Shown here: one piece after another, positions 56,403-64,000 of the stretch | Numbering within the stretch: position 1 is the stretch's first letter | Layout: every line of letters starts with the position of its first letter | Assembly: GCA_022791875.1 (NCBI GenBank) | Contig: JAAVZX010000024.1 | Coordinates: forward strand, 62,001-126,000 | Source of the DNA: Oscillibacter sp. | GTDB lineage: Bacteria > Bacillota > Clostridia > Oscillospirales > Oscillospiraceae | Direction of reading: 5' to 3' | DNA length: 64,000 bases | Made by a program: the position numbers and the translations under genes | Notes under the pieces: model-generated | What the model saw: only the letters and a program-made list of their open reading frames with translations | Told to the model about the DNA's origin: nothing | Databases searched by the model: none

Positions 56403-56548
56403 GTGGGAGGCCCGCAGACAGTCCCGCAGGTATTTCCTGCGGACCCATCCGCCGTCCATGCCTGGGCGGTGGATTCGGCGGATTGGCCTCTGCCGTGCTC
56501 ACAGCCCGCCGGCTCCCACAGCATCATCGTCTCCGCGCCTCTATCTCA
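56403..56548 (-). ncRNA. Lysine riboswitch (L box)
   Basis: The minus-strand leader of dapA has the L-box hallmarks in order: GAGATAGAGGCGCGGA at the 5' side, GAGGCCAATCCGCCGAATCC in the middle (the conserved CCGCCGAA), then CGCCCAGGCATGGACGGCGG, a GCAGGAAATACCTGC hairpin and ACTGTCTGCGGGC near the 3' side. A terminator follows about 55 bases on. Lysine binding should stop transcription of dapA-dapB-dapH. Boundaries are approximate. Confidence 0.87.
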
Positions 56549-56557
56549 TTTTGGGTT

Positions 56558-56586
56558 ATCATATCATCTTCCAACCGCCGTTTCAA
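56558..56586 (-). promoter_or_regulatory. Promoter of the dapA-dapB-dapH operon
   Basis: TTGAAA and TATGAT on the minus strand, 17 bases apart, directly before the riboswitch. Confidence 0.75.
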
Positions 56587-56702
56587 TAGCATTTTACAAA
56601 AAACATATCGTCAATCTCTACAAAAACTGCGCTTCCCCCTGGCCGTTTCACCCAAACCGTGCTATAGTACAAAAGAAAAAAGCCCGCTGGGAAACAACGT
56701 TT

Positions 56703-56803
56703 CCCAGCAGATAAAGTTTGGGGTCCAGCCCTTTTCAAAGGGCTGGTGGGGTCCAGGGGCAAAGCCCCTGGCCGCCGGAGGCCCCCCGTAGGCAGGCACT
56801 ATC
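56703..56803 (+). repeat. Dispersed repeat family A, copy 13
   Basis: Forward copy: CAGATAAAGTTTGGGG, CCAGCCCTTTTCAAAGGGCTGG, CAGGGGCAAAGCCCCTG, GCCGCCGGAGGCCCCCCGTAGGCAGG. It ends 20 bases before the M20 gene. Confidence 0.85.
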
Positions 56804-56824
56804 GTTGTACAGGAGGTTTTCGTT

Positions 56825-57928
56825 ATGTTGCAGGTGGTAGAGTATCGCCGCGCGCTGCATGGGATTCCGGAGTTGGATGATAGGCTTCCAGAGACGGTGG
56901 CTTATGTGAGGGGGCGCCTTGCGTCCTTCGGACTCGCGGCGGAGTCACCGGTTGAGGGGAGTTTGTGCGCGTTTTTGGATGCGGGGAAGGGGGAGACGGT
57001 GGCGTTTCGGGCGGATATGGACGCGCTGCCGGTTGCGGAGGCGACCGGGCTGGCGTTTGCGTCGCGGAATGTGGGGTGTATGCACGCCTGTGGGCATGAT
57101 GGGCATACGGCGATTGCGCTGGCTTTGGCGGAGTTTGCGGCGGGGCATCGGGAAGCGCTGCCGCGGAATGTGTTGTTCGTGTTTCAGCCCGCTGAGGAGA
57201 CGACCGGGGGGGCGGCGCGGATTTGTGAGTCGGGGATTCTGGAGCGGTTTGGGGTGAGCCGGGTGTTTGGGCTGCATTTGTGGCCGCATTTGGACGAAGG
57301 GTTGGTGGCATCGCGGCCCGGGGCCTTGATGGCGCGGTCTAATGAGGTCACTGTGACGGTGACCGGGAAGAGCGTCCATCTGAGCCGCGCTGAGGAGGGG
57401 CGGGACGCTTTGCTGGCGGGCGTTGCGTATTTGCAGAAGGCTTATGCGCTGGTCGGGTCACTGCCGCCGGAGGAGCCGCGGGTGCTGCGGTTCGGGAAAA
57501 TGGTGTCCGGAAGCGTGCGGAACGCGGTCAGCGGGAAGACGGTGCTGGAGGGGAGCCTGCGGACGTATCGGGAAGAGACGTACCGCTTCTGCCGTAATGG
57601 TTTGGAGGCGCTTGGGCGGGATGTGGCCGCGGAGAGCGGGTGCGGGGTGGACGTGTATCTCAACGAAGGTTATCCCGCCGTGTGGAACCATGAGGGCCTT
57701 TACCGCGAAGTCTGCGGGGCGCTGGGGGACGACGCTCCGGCGGAGCTGCCCGCGCCCGCGCTGGCGGCGGAGGATTTCTCCTTTTACCAGCAGAGAGTGC
57801 CGGGGGTGTTCTTCTTCCTGGGAGTGGGGAATACGCCGGAGCTCCATGCACCAGATTTCTCCTTCCGGGATGAGGTGGTGCTGCCCGCCGGGGTGGAGTT
57901 TATGAAAAAGCTGATGCTGTTGGATTGA
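56825..57928 (+). CDS. M20-family amidohydrolase, probable N-acetyl-DAP deacetylase
   Basis: A 367-residue M20 peptidase/amidohydrolase. Motifs: FRADMDALP (62-69), HACGHDGH (87-94, with C89 and H91 as metal ligands) and QPAEETTGG (catalytic E124/E125 region), plus a dimerisation lid domain. Such enzymes remove acetyl or acyl groups from amino acids. Its position, divergent from dapA-dapB-dapH and in a genome using acetyl-DapH, favours N-acetyl-L,L-diaminopimelate deacetylase (YkuR/DapL-like); hippurate or other acyl-amino-acid hydrolase is the alternative. AGGAGG precedes the ATG. Confidence 0.8.
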   Translation: MLQVVEYRRALHGIPELDDRLPETVAYVRGRLASFGLAAESPVEGSLCAFLDAGKGETVAFRADMDALPVAEATGLAFASRNVGCMHACGHDGHTAIALALAEFAAGHREALPRNVLFVFQPAEETTGGAARICESGILERFGVSRVFGLHLWPHLDEGLVASRPGALMARSNEVTVTVTGKSVHLSRAEEGRDALLAGVAYLQKAYALVGSLPPEEPRVLRFGKMVSGSVRNAVSGKTVLEGSLRTYREETYRFCRNGLEALGRDVAAESGCGVDVYLNEGYPAVWNHEGLYREVCGALGDDAPAELPAPALAAEDFSFYQQRVPGVFFFLGVGNTPELHAPDFSFRDEVVLPAGVEFMKKLMLLD

Positions 57929-57935
57929 GGGAACG

Positions 57936-58598
57936 ATGAAAATTGATGTTGGGGAGGCGCTGCGGTATCTGGGGATCGGGGACGCGCCGGAGGACTTGCG
58001 GAGGCAGGCGGAGGAAATCGCCGCCGGGCTGGAAAAGGCGCTGAGGCCGCGGTACGTTTACCGCGTTTTTCCGCTGGAGCATACGCCGGAGGGCGTCCGC
58101 CTCGTGGGGGCGGACGCGGTCCTGACGGGGAAGAGCGCCGTGAACATGCTGGCGGACTGCGGTTTGGGGGCGCTGATGGCGTGTACGCTGGGAAGTGCGT
58201 TTGATCTGCGGCTGTCGGCTTTGCAGGCGCGGGATATGGCGAAGGCTGTGATTCTGGACGCCTGCGGGAGCGCTTACGTGGAAAGCGGCTGTGACGCGGT
58301 TGAGGCGGAGCTGTCTGCGCGTTTCCCTGGGAAGTATCTGACGGACCGGTTCAGTCCCGGCTACGGGGATTTGCCCCTCGATTTGCAGCCGCGGATCTGC
58401 GCGGCGCTGGACGCGTCCCGCCGTCTGGGACTCCATGTGACGGAGAGTTTGCTGCTGAACCCGGTGAAGTCCGTCACCGCCGTGATCGGCCTGTCGGAGC
58501 GGCCCCAGGCGGCGCGTATCCGGGGCTGTGCGCACTGTGCGCTCCGCGAGAGCTGCCCATACCGAAAAGGAGGAAAACGCTGTGGAGACGAAATTTGA
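57936..58598 (+). CDS. Methionine synthase activation-domain protein
   Basis: A 220-residue stand-alone version of the MetH C-terminal activation domain, which binds S-adenosylmethionine for reductive reactivation of cob(II)alamin. The RFSPGYGDLPLDLQ segment is the signature; the C-terminus has a Cys cluster (GCAHCALRESCPY, C near the end), unusual and possibly metal- or FeS-binding. It starts seven bases after the M20 gene and overlaps metH by 17 bases, supporting joint work with the truncated MetH. Confidence 0.87.
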   Translation: MKIDVGEALRYLGIGDAPEDLRRQAEEIAAGLEKALRPRYVYRVFPLEHTPEGVRLVGADAVLTGKSAVNMLADCGLGALMACTLGSAFDLRLSALQARDMAKAVILDACGSAYVESGCDAVEAELSARFPGKYLTDRFSPGYGDLPLDLQPRICAALDASRRLGLHVTESLLLNPVKSVTAVIGLSERPQAARIRGCAHCALRESCPYRKGGKRCGDEI

Positions 58599-60981
58599 GC
58601 TTCAATTTGGAAGCCGTTGCCGTACCCGTAATTTTTACCTGGAAAATACGCTGGTCCTGGACGGCGGGATGGGGACGGAGCTGCAAAAGCGGGGCCTGCC
58701 CGCCGGGGGCGTGCCGGAACTGCTGTGCCTGACGGACCCGGAACTGCTGAAAAGCGTACACCGGGACTACATCGCCGCCGGAAGCGAGGTGATCTATGCC
58801 AACACCTTCGGGGCCAACGCCCTGAAACTGGCCCGGACGGGACATGAACCGGCGGAGGTCATCACCGCCGCGATCCGGATCGCCCGGGAGGCGGCGGAGG
58901 GGACGGGAACCCGCGTGGCGCTGGACGTCGGACCTCTGGGAGAACTGCTGGAGCCTATGGGAACGCTGTCCTTTGAGCGGGCCTATGCGCTGTTCCGGGA
59001 GATGGTTACCGCAGGCGCGGCGGCGGGGGCGGAGCTGATCGTGATCGAAACCATGACGGACCTCCAGGAGGCCCGCGCCGCCCTCCTGGCGGCGAGGGAG
59101 TGGTCCCTTCTGCCGGTGTTTGTGACGATGTCCTTCGACGAGAGCGGACGGACTTTTACAGGCTGCACCGTGGAGTCTATGGCCCGGACGCTGGAGGGAT
59201 TGGGGGCGGACGCCATCGGGCTGAACTGCTCGCTGGGGCCGGACAAGCTGGCGCCGCTGCTGAAAGAGCTGTGCGAATATACCCGGCTTCCCGTGATCGC
59301 GAAGCCCAACGCGGGCCTCCCCGACCCCGTGGACGGACACTACGACATGGGGCCGGAGGCGTTTGTGGAGGCGCTGCTGCCCTGCGTGGAGGCGGGGGTC
59401 AGTATCGTGGGGGGCTGCTGCGGCACGTCGCCGGAGTATATCAGGCAATTGCGGAGCGCCCTGGAGGGGAAACGGCCTGGGCTGCGTCAGTACCGGGACG
59501 GCGGCTTCGTCTGCACGGCCCAGAATCCGGTGCGGCTGGAGGGCGTGCGGGTGATCGGGGAGCGGGTGAATCCCACGGGGAAAAAGCGCTTCCAGAAGGC
59601 CCTTCTGGAGGACGATCTCGACTATATCCTCGACGTGGCCATCCAGCAGGAGGAGGCCGGGGCCGATATCCTGGATGTGAACGTGGGCTTTCCCGGCGTG
59701 GACGAGGCGGCGATGCTGCCGCGGGTGGTGAAGAAGCTGCAAAGCGCGGTGTCGACGCCCTTGCAGCTGGATTCCTCCAACCCCGACGCGCTGGAGGCGG
59801 GACTGCGGGTCTGCTGCGGCAAGGCGGCGGTGAACTCCGTCAACGGGGACCCGGCGGTGCTGGAAAAGGTGCTGCCCGTCGTGAAAAGATACGGCGCGGC
59901 GGTGGTGGGGCTGACCCTCGATCAGGAGGGCATTCCTCAGACGGCGGAGGGGCGGGTCGCCATTGCGCGGCGGATTCTGGACGCGGCGCTGGCTTGCGGA
60001 ATCCCGCGGGAGGACGTGTGGATCGACTGCCTGACGCTGACGGTTTCCGCCCAGCAGGAGCAGGGGCGGGAGACTTTACGGGCCGTGCGGACCGTGCGGG
60101 AGGAATTGGGCTTGCAGACCCTGTTGGGGGTGTCCAATATCTCCTTCGGACTGCCGAACCGGTCCCTCATTACCCAGAATTTCCTTGTTCAGGCCCTGGG
60201 GGCGGGCTTGACCCTGCCGATCCTCAACCCGAACCAGAAGGAGATGATGGACGCGGTGTGCGCGTTCCGGGTGCTCTCGGGGGAGGATGAACAGTGCCGC
60301 GCTTACGTGGAGCGCTTCGCGGGGGACGCGGAGAAGAAGCCCGCCGCACCGGGGCCGGAGGGCCTCACCTTGGAGGACGCTATCGTGAAGGGCTTGCAGG
60401 GGGACGCGGGACGGCTGGCGCGGGAGGCGCTGGAGACGCAGGCGGAGCTGGAACTGGTGGAGAAGCGGCTGATTCCCGCCTTGGACCGGGTGGGGGACGG
60501 GTATGAAAAGGGGACCGTGTTCCTGCCGCAATTGCTCAGCGCCGCCCAGGCGGCCCAGGCCGTGTTTGAGGCGGTGCGGGCCTCCGTGGAGGCCAGGGGG
60601 GGAACGCCCGTGAAGAAGGGGGCCCTCGTTGTCGCTACCGTTCAGGGGGATATCCACGATATCGGAAAGAATATCGTGAAGACCGTGCTGGAGAATTACG
60701 GGTATGACGTGCTGGACCTGGGGCGGGATGTGCCGCCGGAGGCGGTTGTGGAGGCCGTGACGCGGCATGGGGTCCGGCTGGTGGGGCTGTCGGCTTTGAT
60801 GACCACTACCCTGCCCGCTATGGAGGAAACCGCGCGGCGGCTCAAGGCGCTGGAGAATCCGCCGGCTGTGTTCGTGGGCGGGGCGGTGGTCACGCCGGAG
60901 TACGCGCGGCGGATTGGAGCGGATTTCTACGCCAAGGATGCGCGGGAGTCCGTGGAGATTGCGAGGAAGGTGCTGGGATGA
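58582..60981 (+). CDS. metH: Cobalamin-dependent methionine synthase (lacking activation domain)
   Basis: A 799-residue MetH transferring methyl from methyl-THF to homocysteine. Residues ~15-300 are the homocysteine domain with zinc ligands C216 (LNCSLGP) and C279/C280 (GGCCGT). Residues ~320-590 are the pterin-binding domain (GERVNPTGKKRF, LQLDSSNPDAL, NPNQKEMMD). Residues ~600-799 bind cobalamin (DIHDIGKN, D690 and axial H692; then GLSALMTTT). The activation domain is a separate gene just upstream. The GTG start at 58582 has AAAAGGAGG; the frame could be extended upstream but without a site. Confidence 0.94.
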   Translation: METKFELQFGSRCRTRNFYLENTLVLDGGMGTELQKRGLPAGGVPELLCLTDPELLKSVHRDYIAAGSEVIYANTFGANALKLARTGHEPAEVITAAIRIAREAAEGTGTRVALDVGPLGELLEPMGTLSFERAYALFREMVTAGAAAGAELIVIETMTDLQEARAALLAAREWSLLPVFVTMSFDESGRTFTGCTVESMARTLEGLGADAIGLNCSLGPDKLAPLLKELCEYTRLPVIAKPNAGLPDPVDGHYDMGPEAFVEALLPCVEAGVSIVGGCCGTSPEYIRQLRSALEGKRPGLRQYRDGGFVCTAQNPVRLEGVRVIGERVNPTGKKRFQKALLEDDLDYILDVAIQQEEAGADILDVNVGFPGVDEAAMLPRVVKKLQSAVSTPLQLDSSNPDALEAGLRVCCGKAAVNSVNGDPAVLEKVLPVVKRYGAAVVGLTLDQEGIPQTAEGRVAIARRILDAALACGIPREDVWIDCLTLTVSAQQEQGRETLRAVRTVREELGLQTLLGVSNISFGLPNRSLITQNFLVQALGAGLTLPILNPNQKEMMDAVCAFRVLSGEDEQCRAYVERFAGDAEKKPAAPGPEGLTLEDAIVKGLQGDAGRLAREALETQAELELVEKRLIPALDRVGDGYEKGTVFLPQLLSAAQAAQAVFEAVRASVEARGGTPVKKGALVVATVQGDIHDIGKNIVKTVLENYGYDVLDLGRDVPPEAVVEAVTRHGVRLVGLSALMTTTLPAMEETARRLKALENPPAVFVGGAVVTPEYARRIGADFYAKDARESVEIARKVLG

Positions 60982-62738
60982 AGAAGCTGCGGGATTTCCT
61001 GGCAGAGGGAGGGACCCTGCTCTTTGATGGGGCGATGGGGACTTACTTCGCTGCTCAGCCGGGGCGCGCGGATGCGCGGTGTGAGCTGGCGAACCTGACG
61101 GAGCCGGAGGCCGTCGCGGCTGTCCACAGGGCTTACCTGGAGGCCGGGTGCCGGGCCGTGAAAACGAACACGTTTACCGCAGGAGTGGACCTGGCGGAGG
61201 GGTGCGAGGGGCAGGCCCTTGCGATGATTGAGGCCGGGTGCCGGATTGCGCGGGAGTGCGCGGAGCCTTACGGCGCGTACGTGTTTGCCGATATCGGACC
61301 TGCGCCGGAGGGCGGGACGCTCTCGCGGGGGGAGATCTATGTGCGTCAGGCGGAGGCGTTTCTGGAGCAGGGAGTGCGGGGCTTTCTGGCGGAGACGCTG
61401 CCGTCGGATGAGGGCGTGGCGGAGCTGGCGCGGTTTTTGAAGGGGCAGTGCCCTGACGCGTTTTTGATTGTGTCCTACGCCGCCGCTTTCGACGGGACTA
61501 CCAGGGAGGGCTACAGCGCGGAGGCGCTGTTCCGGCGGACCGCCGCGCTGGAGGACGTGGACGCGGTGGGGTTTAACTGCGTGTCCGGGCCTCAGCATCT
61601 GTTGAATTTGATCCGCCGCCTGGACCGGCGGGGGACGCGGCTTTGCGTCATGCCCAACGCCGGGTATCCGACCGTTCTGGGGCGGCGCACCGTCTACCAG
61701 GGCGGGGCGGACTATTTCGGCGGGAAGCTGGCGGAGATTGCCCAGGCGGGGGCGTGCATCGTGGGCGGGTGCTGTGGAACCACGCCTGCGCATATCGCTC
61801 AGGCGGCGGAGGCCCTTGCGAAGATGGGGCCTGTTGTCAGAGCGGCGGCGGAGGACAGAAGCGCGCCGCCGTCTGCCGCTCACGTGAACGCGCTGGCGGA
61901 CAAGCTGGACGCGGGGCGGCGGGTGGTTGCCGTGGAGCTGGACCCGCCGGCGGACGACGATATCGGCTTTTTCCTGGAGGGCGTGGGGGCTCTGCGGGAC
62001 GCGGGGGCGGACGCCGTGACCATCGCGGACTGTCCTATCGGGCGTCCCAGAGCTGACAGCAGCCTGCTGGCCTGCAAGATCCGGCGGGAGCTGGGGATCG
62101 AACCGCTGCCCCATATGACCTGCCGGGACCGGAACCTGAACGCGACCAAGGCGCTGCTTCTGGGGCTGTCTATCGAGGGGGTGCATAACGTCCTGCTGGT
62201 GACGGGGGACCCGATTCCGTCGGAGGCGCGGGACGAGGTGAAGAGCGTGTTCAACTTCAACTCGCGGAAGCTGGCGCGGTATGTGTCCGCGCTGAACGAG
62301 ACGGTTCTGCGGACGCCGTTCCGGATCTTCGGAGCGCTGAATGTAAATGCGCGTAATTTTGAGATGCAGCTGAAAATCGCGCGGGAGAAGGAGGAAAACG
62401 GCGTGTCCGGGTTCCTGACACAGCCGGTGTTGTCCAGGGAAGCCCTGGAAAATCTCAGAGCGGCGCGGGAGGCGCTTCATGGGAAAATCCTGGGGGGCAT
62501 TTACCCGGTGGTCAGCTATAAAAACGCCTGCTTCCTCCATAACGAGATCGCCGGAATGCGGATTTGTCCGGAGATTATCGGGCTTTACGAGGGGAAGGAG
62601 CGGGACACGGCGGAGGATTTGGCGGTGCGGATTTCCGTGGCTATTGCGGGGGAAATCGCGCCTTACACCGACGGGCTGTACCTGATGACGCCGTTCAAGC
62701 GGGTGGGGCTGATGGTGCGGATTCTGAAAAGCCTGTGA
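60978..62738 (+). CDS. Homocysteine S-methyltransferase / methylenetetrahydrofolate reductase fusion
   Basis: A 586-residue YitJ-like fusion. Residues 1-290 are a homocysteine S-methyltransferase domain (LLFDGAMGTYF, GFNCVSGP, GGCCGTTP zinc ligands); residues ~305-586 are a MetF-type reductase (AVELDPPADDDIGFF, PHMTCRDRNLNATKALLLGL, VLLVTGDP, GVSGFLTQPV). It should make 5-methyl-THF and pass it toward methionine. Its ATG overlaps the metH stop (ATGA); last gene of the operon, followed by a terminator. Confidence 0.92.
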   Translation: MKKLRDFLAEGGTLLFDGAMGTYFAAQPGRADARCELANLTEPEAVAAVHRAYLEAGCRAVKTNTFTAGVDLAEGCEGQALAMIEAGCRIARECAEPYGAYVFADIGPAPEGGTLSRGEIYVRQAEAFLEQGVRGFLAETLPSDEGVAELARFLKGQCPDAFLIVSYAAAFDGTTREGYSAEALFRRTAALEDVDAVGFNCVSGPQHLLNLIRRLDRRGTRLCVMPNAGYPTVLGRRTVYQGGADYFGGKLAEIAQAGACIVGGCCGTTPAHIAQAAEALAKMGPVVRAAAEDRSAPPSAAHVNALADKLDAGRRVVAVELDPPADDDIGFFLEGVGALRDAGADAVTIADCPIGRPRADSSLLACKIRRELGIEPLPHMTCRDRNLNATKALLLGLSIEGVHNVLLVTGDPIPSEARDEVKSVFNFNSRKLARYVSALNETVLRTPFRIFGALNVNARNFEMQLKIAREKEENGVSGFLTQPVLSREALENLRAAREALHGKILGGIYPVVSYKNACFLHNEIAGMRICPEIIGLYEGKERDTAEDLAVRISVAIAGEIAPYTDGLYLMTPFKRVGLMVRILKSL

Positions 62739-62744
62739 CGCGAA

Positions 62745-62774
62745 AAAACCAGAGGTGAGCCCTCTGGTTTTCTC
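62745..62774. terminator. Bidirectional terminator after the methionine operon
   Basis: Stem AAAACCAGAGG / CCTCTGGTTTT with a five-base loop. Confidence 0.87.
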
Positions 62775-63300
62775 ATTTCCAATTGTTCTTGACAGCCGCG
62801 TCCAGACGCCGCCGCAGGGGCTGGAACAGGACCAGCGCTATGACGAAGTTTCCGGCCCCGTGCATCAGGTCCATTGGGATTCCGGCCACCCACCAGGACA
62901 GCGCCGCGGCCCAGCCGCCTGTCACCAGGTACACCCCCGCGCACAGCCCGCCAAAGAGCAGGCCGAAACAGCCGGACAGCACCGCCCAGCCTGCGGGCGA
63001 CTGCATCCGGCGCAGGAGGCGCGCCGCCGCGAACAGAATCAGCCACACATATAAATAGGCCAGATTCCAGAGGCCCAGGCCCCAGACGGCGATTTCCAGG
63101 AAGACATACAGGTAGACCGCGATCAGGCTCCGACGTCCGAAGCAGACGGCCAGGAGCATCACGATCAGGGAGACCGGCTCGATGTTGGGGAGCTGGGCCA
63201 TGGCGGTTTTCAGGGCGAACATGAGGGCTCCCAGCATACTGTAGAGGGCCAGCTCTCGGGTGGAGAGGCGGCGGTCAGTTGGTGGTATAGATCCAGGCAT
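62773..63300 (-). CDS. ECF transporter S component
   Basis: A 175-residue membrane protein with about five or six helices, resembling substrate-binding S components of energy-coupling-factor vitamin transporters. The start RELALYSMLGALMFALKTAMAQLPNIEPVSLIVML is typical, as is the GIPMDLMHGAGNFVIALVLFQPLRRRL ending. It overlaps the DUF4430 gene by 26 bases. That partner and the adjacent B12-dependent methionine synthase suggest cobalamin uptake; substrate remains an inference. The ATG at 63300 with GGAG is chosen over 63330. Confidence 0.8.
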   Translation of the reverse strand: MPGSIPPTDRRLSTRELALYSMLGALMFALKTAMAQLPNIEPVSLIVMLLAVCFGRRSLIAVYLYVFLEIAVWGLGLWNLAYLYVWLILFAAARLLRRMQSPAGWAVLSGCFGLLFGGLCAGVYLVTGGWAAALSWWVAGIPMDLMHGAGNFVIALVLFQPLRRRLDAAVKNNWK

Positions 63301-63682
63301 AGACGTCTCCGTCGTGGAGCATGACTTCATCGACTCCGGTTTCGGCGTCCTGGCCGTTGCAGGTGAGCCGCCACCAGCCGCCGTCGGCGTCGAAGACCGC
63401 CGTTTCGCCGTCCACGGTGTCGACGAAAAGGCCGTAGGCGCTTTCCGTGCCGGAGATCAGGCCCTCCTGCTCCAGGAGTTCGCCGAGGGAGTCCAAGTCG
63501 GTCTGGTAGGTGAAGGTGTTGACGCTGCTGTCGCTGTGAGTGACTTCTACGGTGACGCTTTTCTCCCCCAAAGCAGGCGCGGGCCGCGTAAAGCGCCACA
63601 CGCCAAACAGCAGCAGCGCCAGAACCAAAAAGCCCGCAACAGCGATCCAAGTATGCTTTTTTCTCTCAGGCGCAGTATTCAT
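63275..63682 (-). CDS. DUF4430 (transcobalamin-like) membrane-anchored protein
   Basis: A 135-residue protein: a membrane anchor (about 11-31), then a DUF4430 domain with VTHSDSSVNTFTYQTDLDSLGELLEQEGLI, GGWWRLTCNGQ and DGDVYAWIYT. This fold resembles the C-terminal domain of transcobalamin and is often next to ECF transporter genes, probably capturing a vitamin outside the cell. Only one anchor and no lipobox, so it stays in the membrane. First gene of a two-gene operon. Confidence 0.85.
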   Translation of the reverse strand: MNTAPERKKHTWIAVAGFLVLALLLFGVWRFTRPAPALGEKSVTVEVTHSDSSVNTFTYQTDLDSLGELLEQEGLISGTESAYGLFVDTVDGETAVFDADGGWWRLTCNGQDAETGVDEVMLHDGDVYAWIYTTN

Positions 63683-63740
63683 GAATTCTCCTTCGTTCAG
63701 AATTTTTCACAACAGAAGCAGAGGTCCTAAAAAAAGGCCG

Positions 63741-63838
63741 ATCTGCCAGAGTCCAGGGAGGCGCGTGCCTCCCTGGTGGGAGTCCAGAGGGCAAAGCCCT
63801 CTGGCCGCCGGAGGCCCCCCGTCCCCCCGCGGGGCCTT
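63741..63838 (+). repeat. Dispersed repeat family A, copy 14
   Basis: Full copy: GATCTGCCAGAGTCC start, GGGAGGCGCGTGCCTCCC, AGAGGGCAAAGCCCTCT, GCCGCCGGAGGCCCCCCG end. It abuts the 3' end of cysK. Confidence 0.85.
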
Positions 63839-63848
63839 GCAGGCACCC

Positions 63849-64000
63849 TCAGTCTGCGAACAGCTGCGTGGAGAGATACCGGTCGCCGGTGTCGGGGAGG
63901 AGGACGACGATGGTTTTGTTTCGGTTTTCGGGGCGTTTTGCCAGGGTGATGGCGGCGTGGAGGGCGGCGCCGGAGGAGATGCCGACCAGGATGCCTTCGG
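63849..64000 (-). CDS. cysK: Cysteine synthase (3' end only)
   Basis: The last 49 codons of a PLP-dependent O-acetylserine sulfhydrylase; the rest lies beyond the window. The translation has [16 protein letters not shown], then [20 protein letters not shown] and a stop. GISSGA and [11 protein letters not shown] are diagnostic of CysK/CysM; the C-terminus fits CysK. Confidence 0.85.
   Translation of the reverse strand, partial: EGILVGISSGAALHAAITLAKRPENRNKTIVVLLPDTGDRYLSTQLFAD

Larger units (their letters stand above)
56147..56824. other. Divergent regulatory region between dapA and the M20 gene
   Basis: 678 bases holding, left to right: a reverse family A copy (56214-56284), a GGGGCAAATTGCCCC palindrome (56297-56312), the riboswitch terminator, the lysine riboswitch and its promoter, about 100 AT-richer bases, and a forward family A copy ending near the M20 start. 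No protein gene. Confidence 0.75.

Noticed and set aside
57880-57940. SAM or cobalamin riboswitch before the methionine genes
   Set aside because: Only seven bases separate the M20 gene from the activation-domain gene, leaving no space for a leader.

Overview
The window looks like a chromosome segment of a GC-rich, spore-forming, Gram-positive anaerobe, most likely an uncultured or gut member of the Oscillospiraceae / Oscillospirales (Clostridia). This is inferred from spore genes (spoVAE, spmA, spmB), an SLH-domain surface protein, the acetylated diaminopimelate pathway (dapH), ammonia-dependent asnA, a split cobalamin-dependent methionine synthase, and Firmicutes-type operons such as rimP-nusA-ylxR-ylxQ-infB-rbfA. 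No rRNA or tRNA gene and no CRISPR array was seen.

Layout. 1-1466: the end of a phage-type tail/baseplate cluster (baseplate J, DUF2313). 1.9-5.2 kb: an NTF2-like protein, an O-antigen-ligase-like polymerase and a family 2 glycosyltransferase. 5.6-8.6 kb: small proteins, a TetR-type regulator and an unusual protein made of two degenerate tyrosine-recombinase domains plus winged helices. 9.1-13.3 kb: a 1402-residue SLH surface protein. 13.4-17.4 kb (minus): a phage-tail-like gene and a mutY-Zn protein-Zn protein-tdk-pflX-like operon. 17.6-19.9 kb: a MerR regulator with membrane helices, two small membrane proteins sharing its C-terminal tail, a YbjQ protein and an MBL hydrolase. 19.9-25.1 kb: cdd, a polysaccharide deacetylase lipoprotein, spoVAE, rarA, an S1 protein and DUF951. 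25.3-28.7 kb: PilZ protein, yjdF behind a probable riboswitch, AbrB regulator, spmAB. 28.8-33.5 kb (minus): asnA, gltX, a lysis cassette (XhlA-like, holin, CHAP endolysin) containing a possible type I toxin locus. 33.6-36.4 kb: YhaO nuclease, YbaK, a membrane protein, YmdB. 36.7-47.0 kb: a glycerol-dehydrogenase-like enzyme, then the long rimP-to-ribF translation/transcription operon. 47.1-53.7 kb: an XRE regulator divergent from a 54-aa protein, an ABC transporter, TraX and a LytTR/GHKL two-component system. 53.8-57.9 kb: dapA-dapB-dapH behind a lysine riboswitch, divergent from a probable acetyl-DAP deacetylase. 57.9-63.7 kb: split MetH, a homocysteine methyltransferase/MTHFR fusion, and an ECF S component with a DUF4430 protein. 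The 3' end of cysK closes the window.

The intergenic space is crowded with at least four families of dispersed palindromic repeats (called A-D here). They sit between genes of essential operons and in a few cases supply the last codons of genes.

The most interesting signals are: (1) a MerR-TM regulator with two small membrane paralogues of its own tail and a textbook 19-bp-spacer operator; (2) the tandem degenerate recombinase/winged-helix protein next to the S-layer gene; (3) a convergent, inverted-repeat-flanked small-peptide locus inside the lysis cassette; (4) an identical 8-4-8 palindrome upstream of two phage-like operons about 20 kb apart, suggesting a dispersed, co-regulated phage-tail-like system. 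All functional statements rest on reading motifs by eye; no database search was run.
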